Below are positions 45,773-58,014 of a stretch of DNA of 64,000 nucleotides, in pieces. Position numbers and translations under genes: made by a program. Source of the stretch: Temnothorax longispinosus (Eukaryota > Arthropoda > Insecta > Hymenoptera > Formicidae); the NCBI RefSeq assembly GCF_030848805.1, contig NC_092364.1:9383770-9447769 (forward strand), written 5' to 3'. The notes under the pieces were generated by a model that was not told where the DNA came from, did no database searches, and was given only the letters and a program-made list of their open reading frames with translations. Numbering within the stretch: position 1 is the stretch's first letter; the number at the start of each line of letters is the position of its first letter.

Positions 45773-45840
45773 TGTAGCTATAACAAAAAATAAATATCAA
45801 TAATAATAACTTATGATTTTGTATTATGTGTATATATAAA

Positions 45841-45845
<5 letters not shown>

Positions 45846-45912
<67 letters not shown>

Positions 45913-45999
45913 CGCGCGCGCGCGTATGCGTGTGTGTGAGTGATTTGTATATTATACATATAAGATTGTATATTTTATATATAATATATAAAGACACTG

Positions 46000-46043
<44 letters not shown>

Positions 46044-46060
46044 ATATATATATATATATA
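45846..46060. repeat. (TG)n, (GC)n, (TG)n and (TA)n microsatellites
   Basis: (TG) at 45846-45903, (CG) to about 45924, a second (TG) run at 46002-46037, then (TA). The alternating purine-pyrimidine tracts favour Z-DNA. Confidence 0.9.
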
Positions 46061-46954
46061 TTACGCCCGAGGCGCAAGATGGATCAAAAGGGAGAGAAAG
46101 GTGGTAGGCTTCTCCGACGATTCCTCGTACAGTCTGGCAATTCCACACAAAATCTTAATATTGGGCGCCAAACGCGTAAATTCGCGTCCACTAATTCTCG
46201 CTAAGATCGTGAAAGTCCGAAAAGAAACACCAAATGCAATTAATCCGGCGTGCGAAGGATCGGCCAGCTCGACCTAACGGTGGTGGGCGGGGTGATGGAG
46301 GGCAGCGCGATATTCGGCGGGGTGACGCATGAATCAAGCGCTCAGATAGTTAATAGTAACTCATAACAAGGTTTATTATGAATTGGTGGTGTTGTGAAAT
46401 AATCAATTGTGAAAGTACCGATTATATCGCGAAAGTCGGAAGCAAACCTGAGTCGCATTATTAAAAAAATTAGACATTTATATTAAACTGTAGTACGCGA
46501 TTAAATTAACAAAACTGAATAGCGGGACACGCGATAATGTCCCTTCTCGGAATCGAACTCGAAAGAAACTATTATGCGCGACATACCGAGTAAATAAACG
46601 CGAGGTAATAATTTAAGTTTTTTTAAATTTATTTATTTTATATAAAAAAAAATTCCTGAAATTCATGAATTTTTTGGGCCTCTGAACTAGAACCTCCCGT
46701 TAATATGAAATGCAGCTAGAACTGCGGATAATAGAGTAGGTGGTAGAAATTATGCTCGATTATAGAACTGAAACAAACGCTAGAACTTAAAGGAGAATTA
46801 TCGAACTTAACCGAAATTACTTATAATGACGCAAGAGACCGCAAATATATCCGATTACAAAGTAACGAGAACAAACGCGAAACAAGAAAGTTAACACAGG
46901 GATCGAATAATAGTATGTGGAGTAAAAATCCATATCATTAAGTACGCGAATTAA

Positions 46955-47580
46955 GGGGTAATACCTAGCCGGAAGCAAAAAATTAAAGGGTTTTTTGTGA
47001 ATTTTTTGTGACTTTGCTAATAAATCGATCAATATGAAATCTTGAGGAGTTATTACACTTGTCTTGAGGTGCAAAGAAACATTTTTTATTTTAATTTTTA
47101 TTACAAAATGGCGGCGCCGATTTTTATTACAAAATCAGTGCGCGGAAGGAGGGTCAATTTTTTCGAGGCTAGCAGTAGAAGTGTCAAACAAACGTATCTG
47201 GAACAATGAAAAAAATTTTTTTATAATCTACATGAGTATAGCTATAGAAGTACACATGGATATTAAGAAATATTGATTTTTGCAAATTTGGCAGCCATTT
47301 GGAAAAAAAATCGATTTTCGACTAAAAAATCAATTTTTATTTGTTTATAAAAATCGTAATTGTTTATCGATCTTAAAAATCGTGTGTACTTCTATAGATA
47401 ATCTATCTAAGAAGCTACAGTTAAAATTTCAAGTTAATCGGATAAAAATTACTCGAGTTCTACTGCTAGCCGTGTCTGAAAAAGTAGTTTCGAAAAAAAC
47501 GCTGTCTTGACATGTTTTTACGCCATCTAAGCCAATAAAAAAAAATGGTCAAAAAAAAAATTCCGGCTAAGTATTACCCC
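46955..47580. mobile_element. TTAA-flanked non-autonomous element, 626 bp
   Basis: GGGGTAATACCTAGCCGGAA on the left is matched by TTCCGGCTAAGTATTACCCC on the right, with one mismatch. TTAA is on both sides (46951-46954, 47581-47584). The interior is partly inverted (GCTAGCAGTAGAA at about 47169, complement at about 47458). It lies inside the long LTR copy. Confidence 0.85.
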
Positions 47581-47849
47581 TTAATGAACGCACATTATTT
47601 CGGCGGCGCCACGCTTGGCGCGCAAGGACGCAATTTCCCCGATCGCCAAAGGATTTTGTCGCCAACGCGAATCATCGCATAACTCTCGCTAAAAGGGTAT
47701 AGGGCTCGCGAGGATATTTACGGCAACGCGATATATATCGCCAGAACGCTCGGTGTAACGCGGAATATTGCAACAATCACTCGAAGTAGACAAAAACACT
47801 ACATACTAGATTTAACGCAGAATAAAAGATACGAAGTTATGGCGAACGA

Positions 47850-48095
47850 TACTTGAACGCAAGTAACATCCGAACGCAAATAATAAGTCAACGCGAGTCA
47901 TATTCTAACGCAAGTACTAACAAGTCAACGCGGGTAATATTCTAACGCAATTAATGCGTCAACGCGAGTAATGATCTAACGCAATTAATCACTCAACGCG
48001 AGTAATATTCCAACGCCATCAATTATTCAACGCGAGTAATAATCTAACGCAATTAATAAGGCGACGCGAATAACATTCTAACGCAAATAATATCG
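47850..48095. repeat. 32 bp-period minisatellite in the LTR
   Basis: Alternating AACGCGAGTAATA and CTAACGCAATTAAT words give a period of about 32 bp made of two related halves, over seven or eight periods. The homologous array is at 31030-31530. Confidence 0.8.
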
Positions 48096-49172
48096 CGTGG
48101 GAAATCTAAGTCCCGACCGTACGAATTACGACGCACACTGAAATACACGTCGCAAACACGAAGGTCGCGAGAAATGGCGGATTTGCGATATCGAAATCTG
48201 TTTCGGATGCGTCTGCCGCGATCTCCAAGGGCGTGCGATTTTCGGTCGCGATTCCGTGGCCACGAGACCATTCCGGTGCCCCTCGCTCTTGCTGTCGATC
48301 GCTAATTATACGCTTTGTCGGCGAATACGCCGAATGCCGTGACTTTAACCGTTGTTCCTGAGCGAGAGCGCGACCCGGAGGGCGGTGTCGTGGCTTTACA
48401 ACAGAAATATTACGCGAGACAACCTCACCAGTCGTCGCTCCCTCTCCAAGGTTCCTTGCCGTCGTCTCAAGGCTCAAGAGGTTAACGCCAGTTAATGAAA
48501 TTGGATCGCGATCGGACTGTTTCGACGCGTCTTCGCTCGAGGACGATTTAGGAGTGCTCCCGAAAATTCGCTCGATAACGGAATCGATGACGCGCCCCAC
48601 CCCGGACATACCGGCCCCGCAGCGCGACCACGCGGGCCAATTAGGGGTGAGCTCGCAGGCTCGCGATGTATCCTTGCGCAGGGCCGTTACCACGGCTCCC
48701 GCAGCGCACTTTAATGGCCCCTCGCTCGCGCGGCGATTTCCCGGGACCCTTCCCGGCAGCGGACGGGACGCTATTTCCCTCGTGTTCCTCCCTCTCGGTC
48801 CGGGAATGGTGGCCATCCATCCCGGAGTCCGATCTGCAGGAGAGAAGGGCAGGTATGATTCATTCTGCCCCGGCGCCTGCTTTCTACGGGTCCGTCCGCC
48901 GCTGTGTCACGCGCCACGCGCGTGTTCTCCTGCGCTTCCTTGTGCTCGACGGCCCGCGAGCCTCGCCGCGGTCCACTTTCGTCGATCGATTTCTCGCCTC
49001 GATCCTCCTGGCCCGCTTTCTTTTTCTTACTTCCTCGTAGTCCCTCAGAGAAGATTTCTGTCTCGTCTCGGTGAGATGCCGCGCATTATACAAAAAATAA
49101 AATAAAAGGATTAGAAAATGCAACGCGATTACAATATGCCCCTGGAGATATATATATATATTGTAAAAATAT

Positions 49173-49948
49173 TGTAAGAAACGCCGTTGCGGGGTAATTT
49201 CTATCCGGCGTAGATTGCCCGGTTTTGTGTTACGCGTCGCCCGAGCTGGAGCCCGCTGTATTACTGCGCGCTCTCGCTGAGCGTTGCGATTGGCTCATGA
49301 GATCACGCGACACGGGGCCCGAGCGCTCTCGGTCCGTGGAGGTTTCCGTGAGCGCGGGGATCGGAGAGGGAGTCTCAATTAATAGCACCTTTTTCAATAG
49401 AATATTTGATTGGTAATTTGAATGTCAAAATAGCTAGACTGATTATTACTTTTATAAATGGTTTGAATCTTGGTTTATGATCTATCGAGTCGCAGAGAGC
49501 TCTCTCCTGAGATTGTGACATGGCTTACCGGGAGAGTACTGCGAAGCAGTAATTATTGAATTTCTAAAAGGGCGCCTCGGACCCAAACAGAGGCTCCTCT
49601 AGTGTATAAATCGCCGTGGTACTACGACTCAAAGTAGAGTCGGAAATCCAGCGGGTCAAAGGAAAGGAAAGGAAAGGAGAGAGAGTCTCCTGCAAGACAC
49701 CACCGAGTCAAGTCGAGTTGAGGTATCTTCGCGCGTTGCTAGAGAGTAACTGTGTGCAGTCAGTCGCTGGCAAAGCCAGGCAGCACGGTGTATCAGTATT
49801 AATAAATGTTCGTTATTTCCATACACAAGGCTGGTTTTCACGAGATACCCTTTCCTTTCTGCCCTCTTATTATTCCTGACATTCCGGCTCATCTCGAGTC
49901 TCTATCCCGGTAAATTACTCTACCCTCTGCTAAAGCAAGGTCCTTACA
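49173..49948 (+). mobile_element. 5' LTR of a gypsy element
   Basis: Opens TGTAAG and closes CTTACA. TATAAA at 49605-49610 and AATAAA at 49801-49806 mark promoter and polyadenylation signals. GTTCAGAAGTGGGATCC follows immediately, a likely primer-binding site. A matching 3' LTR was not found after the pol gene. Confidence 0.75.
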
Positions 49949-50017
49949 GTTCAGAAGTGGGATCCTAAACCATCGTGTGCCGCTCGCTTGTGTGTGAAAT
50001 TTGGATTCGAGTGAACA

Positions 50018-51473
50018 ATGGATCGCCAACACTTAGAAGAATTGTCTTATAGAGAGCTATAAGAGGAGGCCCGTCGATATAGATTGAATTCACCGGCGGA
50101 AGCAAGCCGATGCATCGACTTAATAATATCGCATTTTGAGAGAAATGGTCCATCTGATCTTTTTCGGGGAGTGCATTGGATCCACGAGTAGGGTCGCTCT
50201 CTTCCGATACTCGCGTTCCGATCGCCGCGCAAGCAGCAAGTGCCGCTCAACCGGGATCTTCCGATCTCGTTCAGATCTGTGCATTAATGGCCGAACAAAT
50301 GCGGTATCAGCAAGAACAATCGCGTAACCAGCAAGAGCAATTGCATCAAAATCAAATTGTGATGCAACGAATGCTCGATTTTATTAATTCGACTCGTGAG
50401 AATTCCCGGCAAGGGGCGCAGACAGGCGCATCCCCGACAGGGTCAAACTAATTGGGACGTTCCGCGATTTCGACAGTGTCACCGGCGCAAGCAGTGAATT
50501 TACTGGCGGCGCAATTACCAGATTTTGGTGGCACTTTAACTACAGCACGAGCACCATTAATCACGCATTTAGAATTTTACGAAGGAGACTTTCCAAGAAT
50601 ATCCAATGGACAAACTTGCATTGATACAGAATCTTAATCTGCCTGAACCCGATTACATTCATTTGTTAATCGATGGCATCGCCAGCAACGGTCTAAGGGA
50701 TAACAGCCGCTGCTTTGGATTCCGAGTCAGTCGACCAGTTTTTGGACCAGATGTATCGTATTACTACGTCGTACGCATCCAAGAAAACAACGATGACTGC
50801 CTGTAAATCGCAAAAGAGCAACGATCAGAGCAGTTTGTTAAGGAAAAACGGCATTCCTGCGAAAACCGCCAGCGGTTCGCCCGATCCGGCGACACCTTCT
50901 AAAGACAGTTATTGTATCTACTGCCATGCCAAAGGTCACCTACGAGCAGATTGCTTCAAGTTAAAGAAAAAAGAAAAGGCTCAACTTACCGCGGTTCCAG
51001 TAAAGACAGCGTCAGTCTCGGCAGTCAGTGAGGACGTGTCTTCGCCCTTGTCTCCTGCCACGCCGCAGATAGTGGCAGCTGTGAGTCCTAATAACGATAA
51101 TGATAGAAAAATTGAAGCGTCAAATTCAGTTTTTAAAGTCGTCGAATTGAATAAAATTAATTGTAGTTTGACTGCATTTTTGGATACGGCAAGTCCTATT
51201 TCGTTTATTCGCCTGTCAGTTTTCAAAAAAATTCTCGATTGTTCGATAAATTCTCTCGAAGCTATTAATAAAAGCTATACAGCAGTTAACAATATGCCAA
51301 TTAAGATTTTAGGTTCGATTTCGTCGGACATAGTGTTGCAAGTATTACAGGACGTATCTGCGAAAATTTATGTAAATGTTTTAAGCGATGATTTGTTTTC
51401 AACCGATTTGATTTTAGGTTTAGATTTTTTTACGGCTAATTGGATTTGTCTTTGTTTAAATTCCAATAAATAA
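50018..51473 (+). pseudogene. Gypsy gag and protease, broken
   Basis: The ATG at 50018 meets a TAA after 14 codons, and gag pieces then appear in different frames. A zinc knuckle YCIYCHAKGHLRADC lies near 50910. The protease region near 51170 shows FLDTASPISFI, with Ala where DTG/DSG is usual, and later LILGLDFF. Gag would package RNA and the protease would process it. The stop and frame changes make the copy non-functional as read. Confidence 0.75.
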
Positions 51474-54165
51474 AACGGGGAAGAAAGAGTAAAATTATTT
51501 TCAGAAATAGCTTCAGCAGAAGTTGCGAATGAACTGCCTAAGAATCTCGATTTCATTCTAGCGGAAATCGATACCGATGCGGATATTGTTACGAAAGATA
51601 AGCTAATTTCTTTAATTACAGAAGTAGAAAACTCTAAATATTTACCTGTTGAAGACGACTATGGCGTTAAGGTAACACTAAAAGATAATTTGGTTTACGC
51701 ATATGCCCCAAGACGATTTGCGTGGGCAGAAAGAATAAAAATTAGGATGATTACAGACGATTTGCTACAGCGAGGTATTATTAAAGAAAGCATCTTTCCT
51801 TACTGTGCTCGCATTGTTCTAGTACACAAAAAAGATGGTTCTTTGCGTCTTTGTATAGATCTCTGACCTTTAAACAACAGGGTCGGAAAATAAAAATATC
51901 CATTTCCCGCGATAGAAGATTGTCTAATTCGTACAGGTAATAAGACTATTTTCACGTTAATTGATTTAAAAGATGCTTTTCATCAAATTAAAATTCATCC
52001 AAAGCATACTAAGTACTTCTTGTTTGCAACACCTGATGGTCAATTTGAATTTACGAGACTATCTTTGGGTTATTGTGAAACGTCAGCAGAATTTCGGAAG
52101 CGTTTAATTCGTGCTTTAGAAAAGTTAGCAAGAGAAGGAAAAGTCATTATTTATATGGATGAAGTTTTAATTGCAACAAATACAATAGAAGAACATTTTG
52201 ACATCCTAAGACAAGTACTCGAGATACTTAAACAATATCAATTCGAAATTAATTATAAGAAAAATAATTTCTTGAAGACCTCGATCGAATATTTAGGCTA
52301 TATTGTTTCTCCTTCGGGCATTACCCTTAGTGAACGTCATACTGAAGCAATTAAAGTTTTTGAACAACCCAGAAAAGTTCTGGACATTCAACGTTTTCTT
52401 GGGCTTACCAATTATTTTCGCAAATTTATTCAAAATTATGCAGTTAAGGCAAAACCTTTTACCAATCTTTTGCGTAAAACAGTTCTATTTAAATTCGATG
52501 ACGATTGTGCTCAAGCCTTTGAAACTTTAAAAAAAGACTTAACGACCTATCCAGTGCTACATTTGTATAACCCTCATTCAGAAACTGAGTTACATACGGA
52601 TGCAAGTTCTCAAGTTGCCATTCTCTTGCAAAAACAAAGTTCAAGCCAATGGGCTCCGATTACTTTCTTTAGTCGAGCTACTAATAAAGCGGAAAAGAAT
52701 TATCATAGTTTCGAACTTGAGATGTTAGCCGTGGTCGTAGCCATAGAACGATTTCACATTTACCTCTATGGACTAGAGTTTACAGTCGTCACCGATTGCC
52801 ATGCCGTAGTACATGCAGTTAATAAAGCTCATCTTAACCCTAGATTCGCGAGATGGACTCTCCGTTTACAAAACTACAAGTTTAAGCTTGTCCATTGGCA
52901 AGGACGACGTATGGCTCATGTAGACGCATTGAGTCGTAGTATCGCTTATGTAGAGCCAATGCCGTTGGAAAGGGAACTCGAGTTTAAACAACTACTCGAT
53001 CGTCGGCTTAAAGCCATTGCAGAGAATTTAAAGTTAGCCGACAATATGAGAAATTCAAATTGATCGATAGTCTAGTCTTCAAGAAGTGTACTGATAAATG
53101 CCGTTTCGCCGTACCTGAGGCAATGATGGTAACGTAATTCGCGCGTACCATGACGAGATAGCTCATTGCGGTGTTGAAAAGACTGTACAAGGTATTTCCG
53201 CCAATTATTGGTTTCCTTCTTTAAAAGAGTTCACGATCATATTGATAATTGTTTAACATGTTTATTCATGAACCTTTCGACTAACTCACGCGAAGGTGAA
53301 ATACAAGCTTACGATAATCCTAAGAAACCATTCCAAATTTTACATACAAACCATTTGGGTCTCTTTAAAGAAACCTCTAACGGTTTTAAACACATCTTAC
53401 TAATAGTAGATGCATTCACTTGTTTTACCTGGTTTTTTCCGGTAAAATCAACCAATTCAAGGGAAACAATTAAACGTTTTACCTGGCTTTTTGGTACTTT
53501 CGGTAATCCGCGTATCTTAGTCTCTGATTGGGATACTGTGTTTACTTCTAAAGAGTTTGTCGATTTCTTGCTTAATAATAAAGTAAAACATAGACAAGTC
53601 GCAGTTGCAGCTCCCTGGGCCAATGATATCACAGAAAGAATAAATAGATTTCTAGAATTATCATTAAAAAAGGTAGCCAAAGAACCAAGATTATGGAGCA
53701 CTCTATTAGGTATGTACAGTACAATATGTAATCAACAATACATATCATTCGTCGTTGAAAGTCTCTCCGTCAAAATTATTTTTAAGATATGATCAGCGTA
53801 GTTATGCGGACATAGATTTAGTCAATTATCTTAAGCAAATTGCTGAAACTGAACCTGACTGTGAGAATGAACGTAACGCTAGTCAGAAATTGGCATTAGA
53901 AACCATGAATAAAATAAGAAACTACAACAAGGCTTATTACGATCAACGGCATAAAAAGCCTTCTATGTATAATCCCGGCGATCATGTTATGATTAGAGAT
54001 TCGGTAACCAAACCGGGAAAAGATAGAAAGTTCAAACCCGAATACAAAGGTCCATATCTAGTAGCGAAAGCTTTAAACAACAATCGATACGTTATTCAAG
54101 ACATTCCTGGATTCAATATTTCTTCAAGACCGTATAATTCAATTTTATCTACTGACAGTAAATAA
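51474..54165 (+). pseudogene. Gypsy pol: RT, RNase H and integrase, degenerate
   Basis: RT begins near 51660, with a stop at 51864-51866 just after the conserved LCIDL motif. The catalytic box near 52152 reads YMDE instead of YxDD. RNase H follows (ELHTDASSQ, FELEMLAVV). The integrase zinc region is at 53160-53270 and its core at 53320-53680. In the core the first catalytic position near 53350 is Asn (HTNHLG) where Asp is expected; SDWDTVFTS and ITERINR keep the other two. A C-terminal GPY-like segment (YKGPYLV) is near 54045. Class: Ty3/gypsy. Confidence 0.85.
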
Positions 54166-54196
54166 ATAATTATAAGTTGACAGAAAATTAATTAGG

Positions 54197-54486
54197 ATGG
54201 GTAGAAGAAAAACGAAGAAATCAAGAAAAGAAGACAAAAAAGAGGAAAAGCAGAAAAACAAGTGAGTGTGAAGAAAAAAAGACTTTGTTATCCGAAGGAA
54301 AATGTTGCACTAGCATTGCAAGACATTCGTACAGGTAAACCTATAACGGAATGCTCGATTGTACAACATCTTCAAATCAACGATTGGAGCAAAACATTAG
54401 GCATTTATGCCGATAAAAAACCTGACTCTTCAAGTGTACTTACAATAAATAAGCAACTATTCGACTGGATTTTTAAATGTAGATAG
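54197..54486 (+). other. Lys-rich start and possible psq-type HTH fragment
   Basis: A short Lys/Arg-rich frame at 54197 is followed in another frame by PKENVALALQDIRTGKP, which resembles the start of a pipsqueak/CENP-B type helix-turn-helix. It ends at a (GATA)n run. Weak similarity only; it may be a remnant of another transposon. Confidence 0.3.
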
Positions 54487-54536
54487 ATAAATAGATAGAT
54501 AGATCTACAGATACATAGATAGATAGATAAATATCG
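54483..54536. repeat. (GATA)n microsatellite
   Basis: ATAGATAGATAG words with small interruptions. Confidence 0.9.
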
Positions 54537-54921
54537 ATATAAGGATTTCATAAGGTTATATATCCGCAAATCTACTATAAAGTCATTGTAAGTATTACAC
54601 TTACTCAAGACAATATTCTGGCTTTTCAAAAACTTATCAAGATATTTGAAAACTATTAGTAAGAAGATGTTCTTTGTTGTAAGAAAACTTACTTAAAAGA
54701 AATAAAATAAAATAATTAAGCACTTCTCTTGGCAGTAAAATGATTATTTTTCTCTGTATACAATGAAACTTTGAATGTGTTTCAAACGATGGGATATTAC
54801 GTTAATTAAATTGAATTATTTATTACTTGTGTTTTTTTATTTCCATATTGCAACTATATTTTATTGCTTAAAATTAACTATCAATTTTAAATATTATACT
54901 GTATAAAGGCTCAGAATATCA
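54537..54921. other. AT-rich spacer; nothing recognised
   Basis: Stops in all frames, no repeat family recognised. Confidence 0.4.
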
Positions 54922-55027
54922 AATATTAGAATTAATCAAGCAATAAGAGCCAAGCGTGGTTACAATCGCTAAAATTTATTACATGTTAATACATCACGAT
55001 TAAAGTGTCAATTACAATGTTACGTAC

Positions 55028-55057
55028 GTTTCGACCCTTTTCTTGGGTCATCCTCAG
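55028..55057 (-). ncRNA. Hammerhead-like ribozyme motif, minus copy
   Basis: CTGAGGA, a T, then GACCC paired with GGGTC around an A-rich loop, then GAAAC. It fits the CUGANGA ... GAAA core of hammerhead ribozymes, which Penelope-like elements are known to carry in their terminal repeats. Stem III is tiny (ACGTACGT) and stem I is not obvious, so activity is uncertain. Confidence 0.45.
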
Positions 55058-55590
55058 CGCGTTGTCTACACATTACATAGTACTAATCTACATGGGGCCT
55101 TCCTTTTTTTCCGAAGCCTTCCCGGGTATCTTAGTGTGTGATTTCCTGGTTTGAGCGTCCAGGTCCAGGAAATTCGTTTGCAGATAATCAGTCATGATTC
55201 GATGGAAAAGATACCTATACAGACACTCAGAGTGACAACTACCCCAGGATTGTATGCATACAACACGTTATGTGATGCGTAACGCTACTTACAGATAGTG
55301 CAGTCATTAGTCACATCGCAGTTATTCTCCTTGCACGACTATCCGTGCCAGCAAAGGAACGGACTGTGTCTCGTTAACGCTTAGACAAACAATGACACAA
55401 CCGTTCTTACAATATCATTGCTGTACATGGAAGGGGAAATATGACGAACAAGAACAACAATGTTTTTATATTTTCGCAAGACCTTCAATAACATTTATAT
55501 ACATTTCAGGCAAATTCTCCGTGTCCGTTTGCAAATTTATACCGTTCGTTTGTTTTTTTATGTAAATCATTTCAGATATTAATCTTTTAT

Positions 55591-56270
55591 TTAGAAACCG
55601 TTCCCTATATCTAAGATCTTCACATCATTCCAAATAAAATCGTGATTACATTCAACCCTATGGTCCGTCACTACTGAATGACCACTACCATTTCTCCTTA
55701 TGTGAGATTCATGCTCTTTTATTCTCGTATGCAGTTGTCTACCGGTCTGTCCAACATAGGATGCATCACAGTTTTTACAGTTAATCTGGTATACTACGTT
55801 CCTAGCTGACGAATTAGGAAGAACATCCTTATGTACTTTAATAAATTTGTTTAATTTGTTTGTGCTCACGTACGAAAGCTTTAATTCAAGATCTCTCGTG
55901 ATATTTCTGTATTTTTTCTGTTATTGTGGGGACATCTGATATCACAAAAAATGGACCTCTATCAACCATCTTTTCACTTGCATTTACATGGAGGTTTGCA
56001 AAAAGATACCTAAGGCGTTCGTACATGACTTTAAAAATAAAATCTAAAGGGTAGCAATTTTTTATTAAAATACAAATTATTGATTCCAAGTTTTTTTGTT
56101 AAAATTCAGGGTGTGACAATCTGAAGACTCTGTCCGTTAGGCTAATGACCGTGCCTTTTTTCTGGCAAAGAGCATGTTGTGATAAGAAGTTCAAATATCT
56201 CCCAGAAAATGTGGACTTATGAAACCAATCAAATATTAAGAAGTTTTTAGATCGTATGATAGTAACCTCC
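55591..56270 (-). pseudogene. Penelope RT C-terminus and GIY-YIG endonuclease
   Basis: The RT end (FLEVTIIRSKNFLIFDWFHK) continues through a linker, with frame breaks near 56095 and 55886. The endonuclease shows VVYQINCKNCDASYVGQTGR, with the Y..YVG pair, Arg of TGRQ and RIKEH, the conserved GIY-YIG layout with the Cys pair found in Penelope elements. It would nick target DNA. Confidence 0.8.
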
Positions 56271-56275
56271 AAAAA

Positions 56276-57880
56276 TTTCAGTCTCCCAGTCTCAAAGACT
56301 GAAAGGGTAACGGTGGAATTTCTCAAAAATATAGAGAACAACGTGAAAAAATTCCCTGTTAGAATGCAGGTTAATTTACGAAATCGATTTTCGAACATGG
56401 TAAATAATCTACCGAATTATTCGACGGTTAAAGATGCACACAGTAATTTGGTTAGGCAATTGTCCATCGCAACAAAAAAATTTTTAGAAGAAAACCCGAA
56501 TTTGATATTAACGAGGGCAGACAAGGGTAATGTTACGGTGGCGCTTGATAGGAATTAAGTACGTCGACAGCATCGAGGACTTACTAAAAGATACGGAAAC
56601 ATACAAAATCGTTGCGAAAGATCCCACAAAAAAACTTACATCGCGCATTCGTGAATTGTTGTCGAGATGGAAGATGGAAGAGGTCCGAATTTATAACGAG
56701 TTCAGAATACAAACGTTTGTATTGTAGTGACGGAATTTTACCGAGAGCATACGGCCTAAAATTCACAAAAAATTGCCCTTTTAGAATAATAGTATCGTCC
56801 ATAGATAGTCCTTCATATAATTTAGCGGCATGTCTCCATACAGTAATGCACAACAGTTTTCCGAAAGGGCAGAGTTATACTGCAAATAGCTTTGAATTAG
56901 TTAAAAAACTGTCCAAAGTTAGTATCGAAGAGGGCTATACACTAATATCATTAGATGTTGTTTCCCTCTTTACCAACGTTCCTATTGAGATGGTGCTTGA
57001 AAGTATTTCATTAAGGTGGAATTACATATCTGCGAATTACAAGATTCCGAAATCTGAGTTCCTTCTTGCAGTTAGACTTGTACTGGAATCAACGTTTTTT
57101 ATTTTCAATGGGGTAATCTACCAGCAAACTTTCGGCTCACCGATGGGCTCACCGTTATCTCCCATAGTGGCTGACATTGTAATGCAGGACCTTGAAATTA
57201 ACCCTTAAAGCGCACACCTCCGAAAAATTACGTAAAGCGCACTGGGGGTATGAGATACCCCAGTGTCTTTAAGTATGTACTGTAACGACGCTATTGACTA
57301 TTTTATTGCATAAAAATTTCTGAATGAAGTTAAAGTCATGTATTTTAAGGATAAACAAAAGTTATAACGATTTCTTAAAATTAACATTGTTTAAAAAATT
57401 ATTGAAGAAGACATTTTAATGGGACTTATCAGAGCACAAAGTTCGGAGTGGGGTATCCTACACCCCATGTGCGCTTTAAGGGTTAAAGCGTTAGCAATAT
57501 TAGATTTTATCCCTCCGTTTTACTGTAGATATGTTGACGATATTGCGATGGCGGTGCCTTCCACCAGTTGTACTTACACGTTGGAGATTTTCAATTCATT
57601 CCACCCTAGGCTACAGTTCACTATGGAGGTCAGTGTGGATGACAGGTTGAATTTTTTGGAGGTTACTATCATACGCTCTAAAAACTTCTTGATATTTGAT
57701 TGGTTTCATAAGTCCACATTTTCTGGGAGATATTTGAACTTCTTATCACAACATGCTCTTTGCCAGAAAAAAGGCACGGTCATTAGCCTAACGGACAGAG
57801 TCTTCAGATTGTCACACCCTGAATTTCAACAAAAAAACTTGGAATCAATAGTTCACTCAAACCAGGAAATCACACACTAA
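56276..57880 (+). pseudogene. Penelope reverse transcriptase, interrupted
   Basis: Segments read ILTRADKGNVTVALD (about 56500), ISLDVVSLFTNVPIEMVL (about 56950), FGSPMGSPLSPIVADIVM (about 57130) and, after the insert, FYCRYVDDIAM, with the catalytic YVDD near 57530. Order and motifs fit Penelope RT, which is related to telomerase. Breaks: a stop near 56556, a frame change near 56700 and the insert at 57202-57482. No endonuclease follows. Confidence 0.85.
57202..57482. mobile_element. 281 bp TTAA-flanked MITE inside the Penelope RT
   Basis: CCCTTAAAGCGCACA at the left is inverted as TGTGCGCTTTAAGGG at the right. TTAA lies on both sides (57198-57201, 57483-57486). Inner 'ggtatgagatacccca' and 'tggggtatcctacacccc' words are also partly inverted. 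Without it and one TTAA, the RT frame is continuous across the site, showing that it inserted into a coding copy. Confidence 0.95.
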
Positions 57881-58014
57881 GATACCCGGGAAGGCTTCGG
57901 AGTGTGCATTTGCCCAAAGGACTATTAGGAGTAATTGATTCGTCCAAGAGATTTGCGGAAAAGGAAAAGGAAGGCCCCATGTAGATTAGTACTATGTAAT
58001 GTGTAGACAACGCG

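Larger units (their letters stand above)
43011..45780. mobile_element. PIF/Harbinger transposon with two convergent genes
   Basis: The left end is GGGGTACGTTCCAAAACT, with a subterminal TTTGGAACGTG at about 43112. A transposase runs on + and a Myb/SANT-like gene on -, the usual two-gene content of autonomous PIF/Harbinger elements. About 600 bp of AT-rich noncoding sequence separates their 3' ends. The right terminus is not visible and may be lost in the microsatellites after 45840. Confidence 0.75.
46061..49148 (-). mobile_element. Third copy of the long LTR family, ends lost
   Basis: Matches 30207-32690 throughout, including the TGGCGCCCAA word (about 46160) and the GC-rich block at 48200-49100. 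Both ends run into microsatellites, so terminal bases and target site are gone. A 626 bp TTAA element is inserted. Coding genes are absent. Confidence 0.7.
54922..56275 (-). mobile_element. Penelope-like element, minus copy: RT tail plus GIY-YIG endonuclease
   Basis: Reading leftwards: end of RT (56275-56100), linker (to about 55886), GIY-YIG endonuclease (about 55860-55591), then noncoding sequence with the terminal segment at 54922-55165. That terminal segment is inverted at 57868-58150. The 5' part of the element is missing from 56275 on, where it abuts the opposite copy. Confidence 0.8.
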
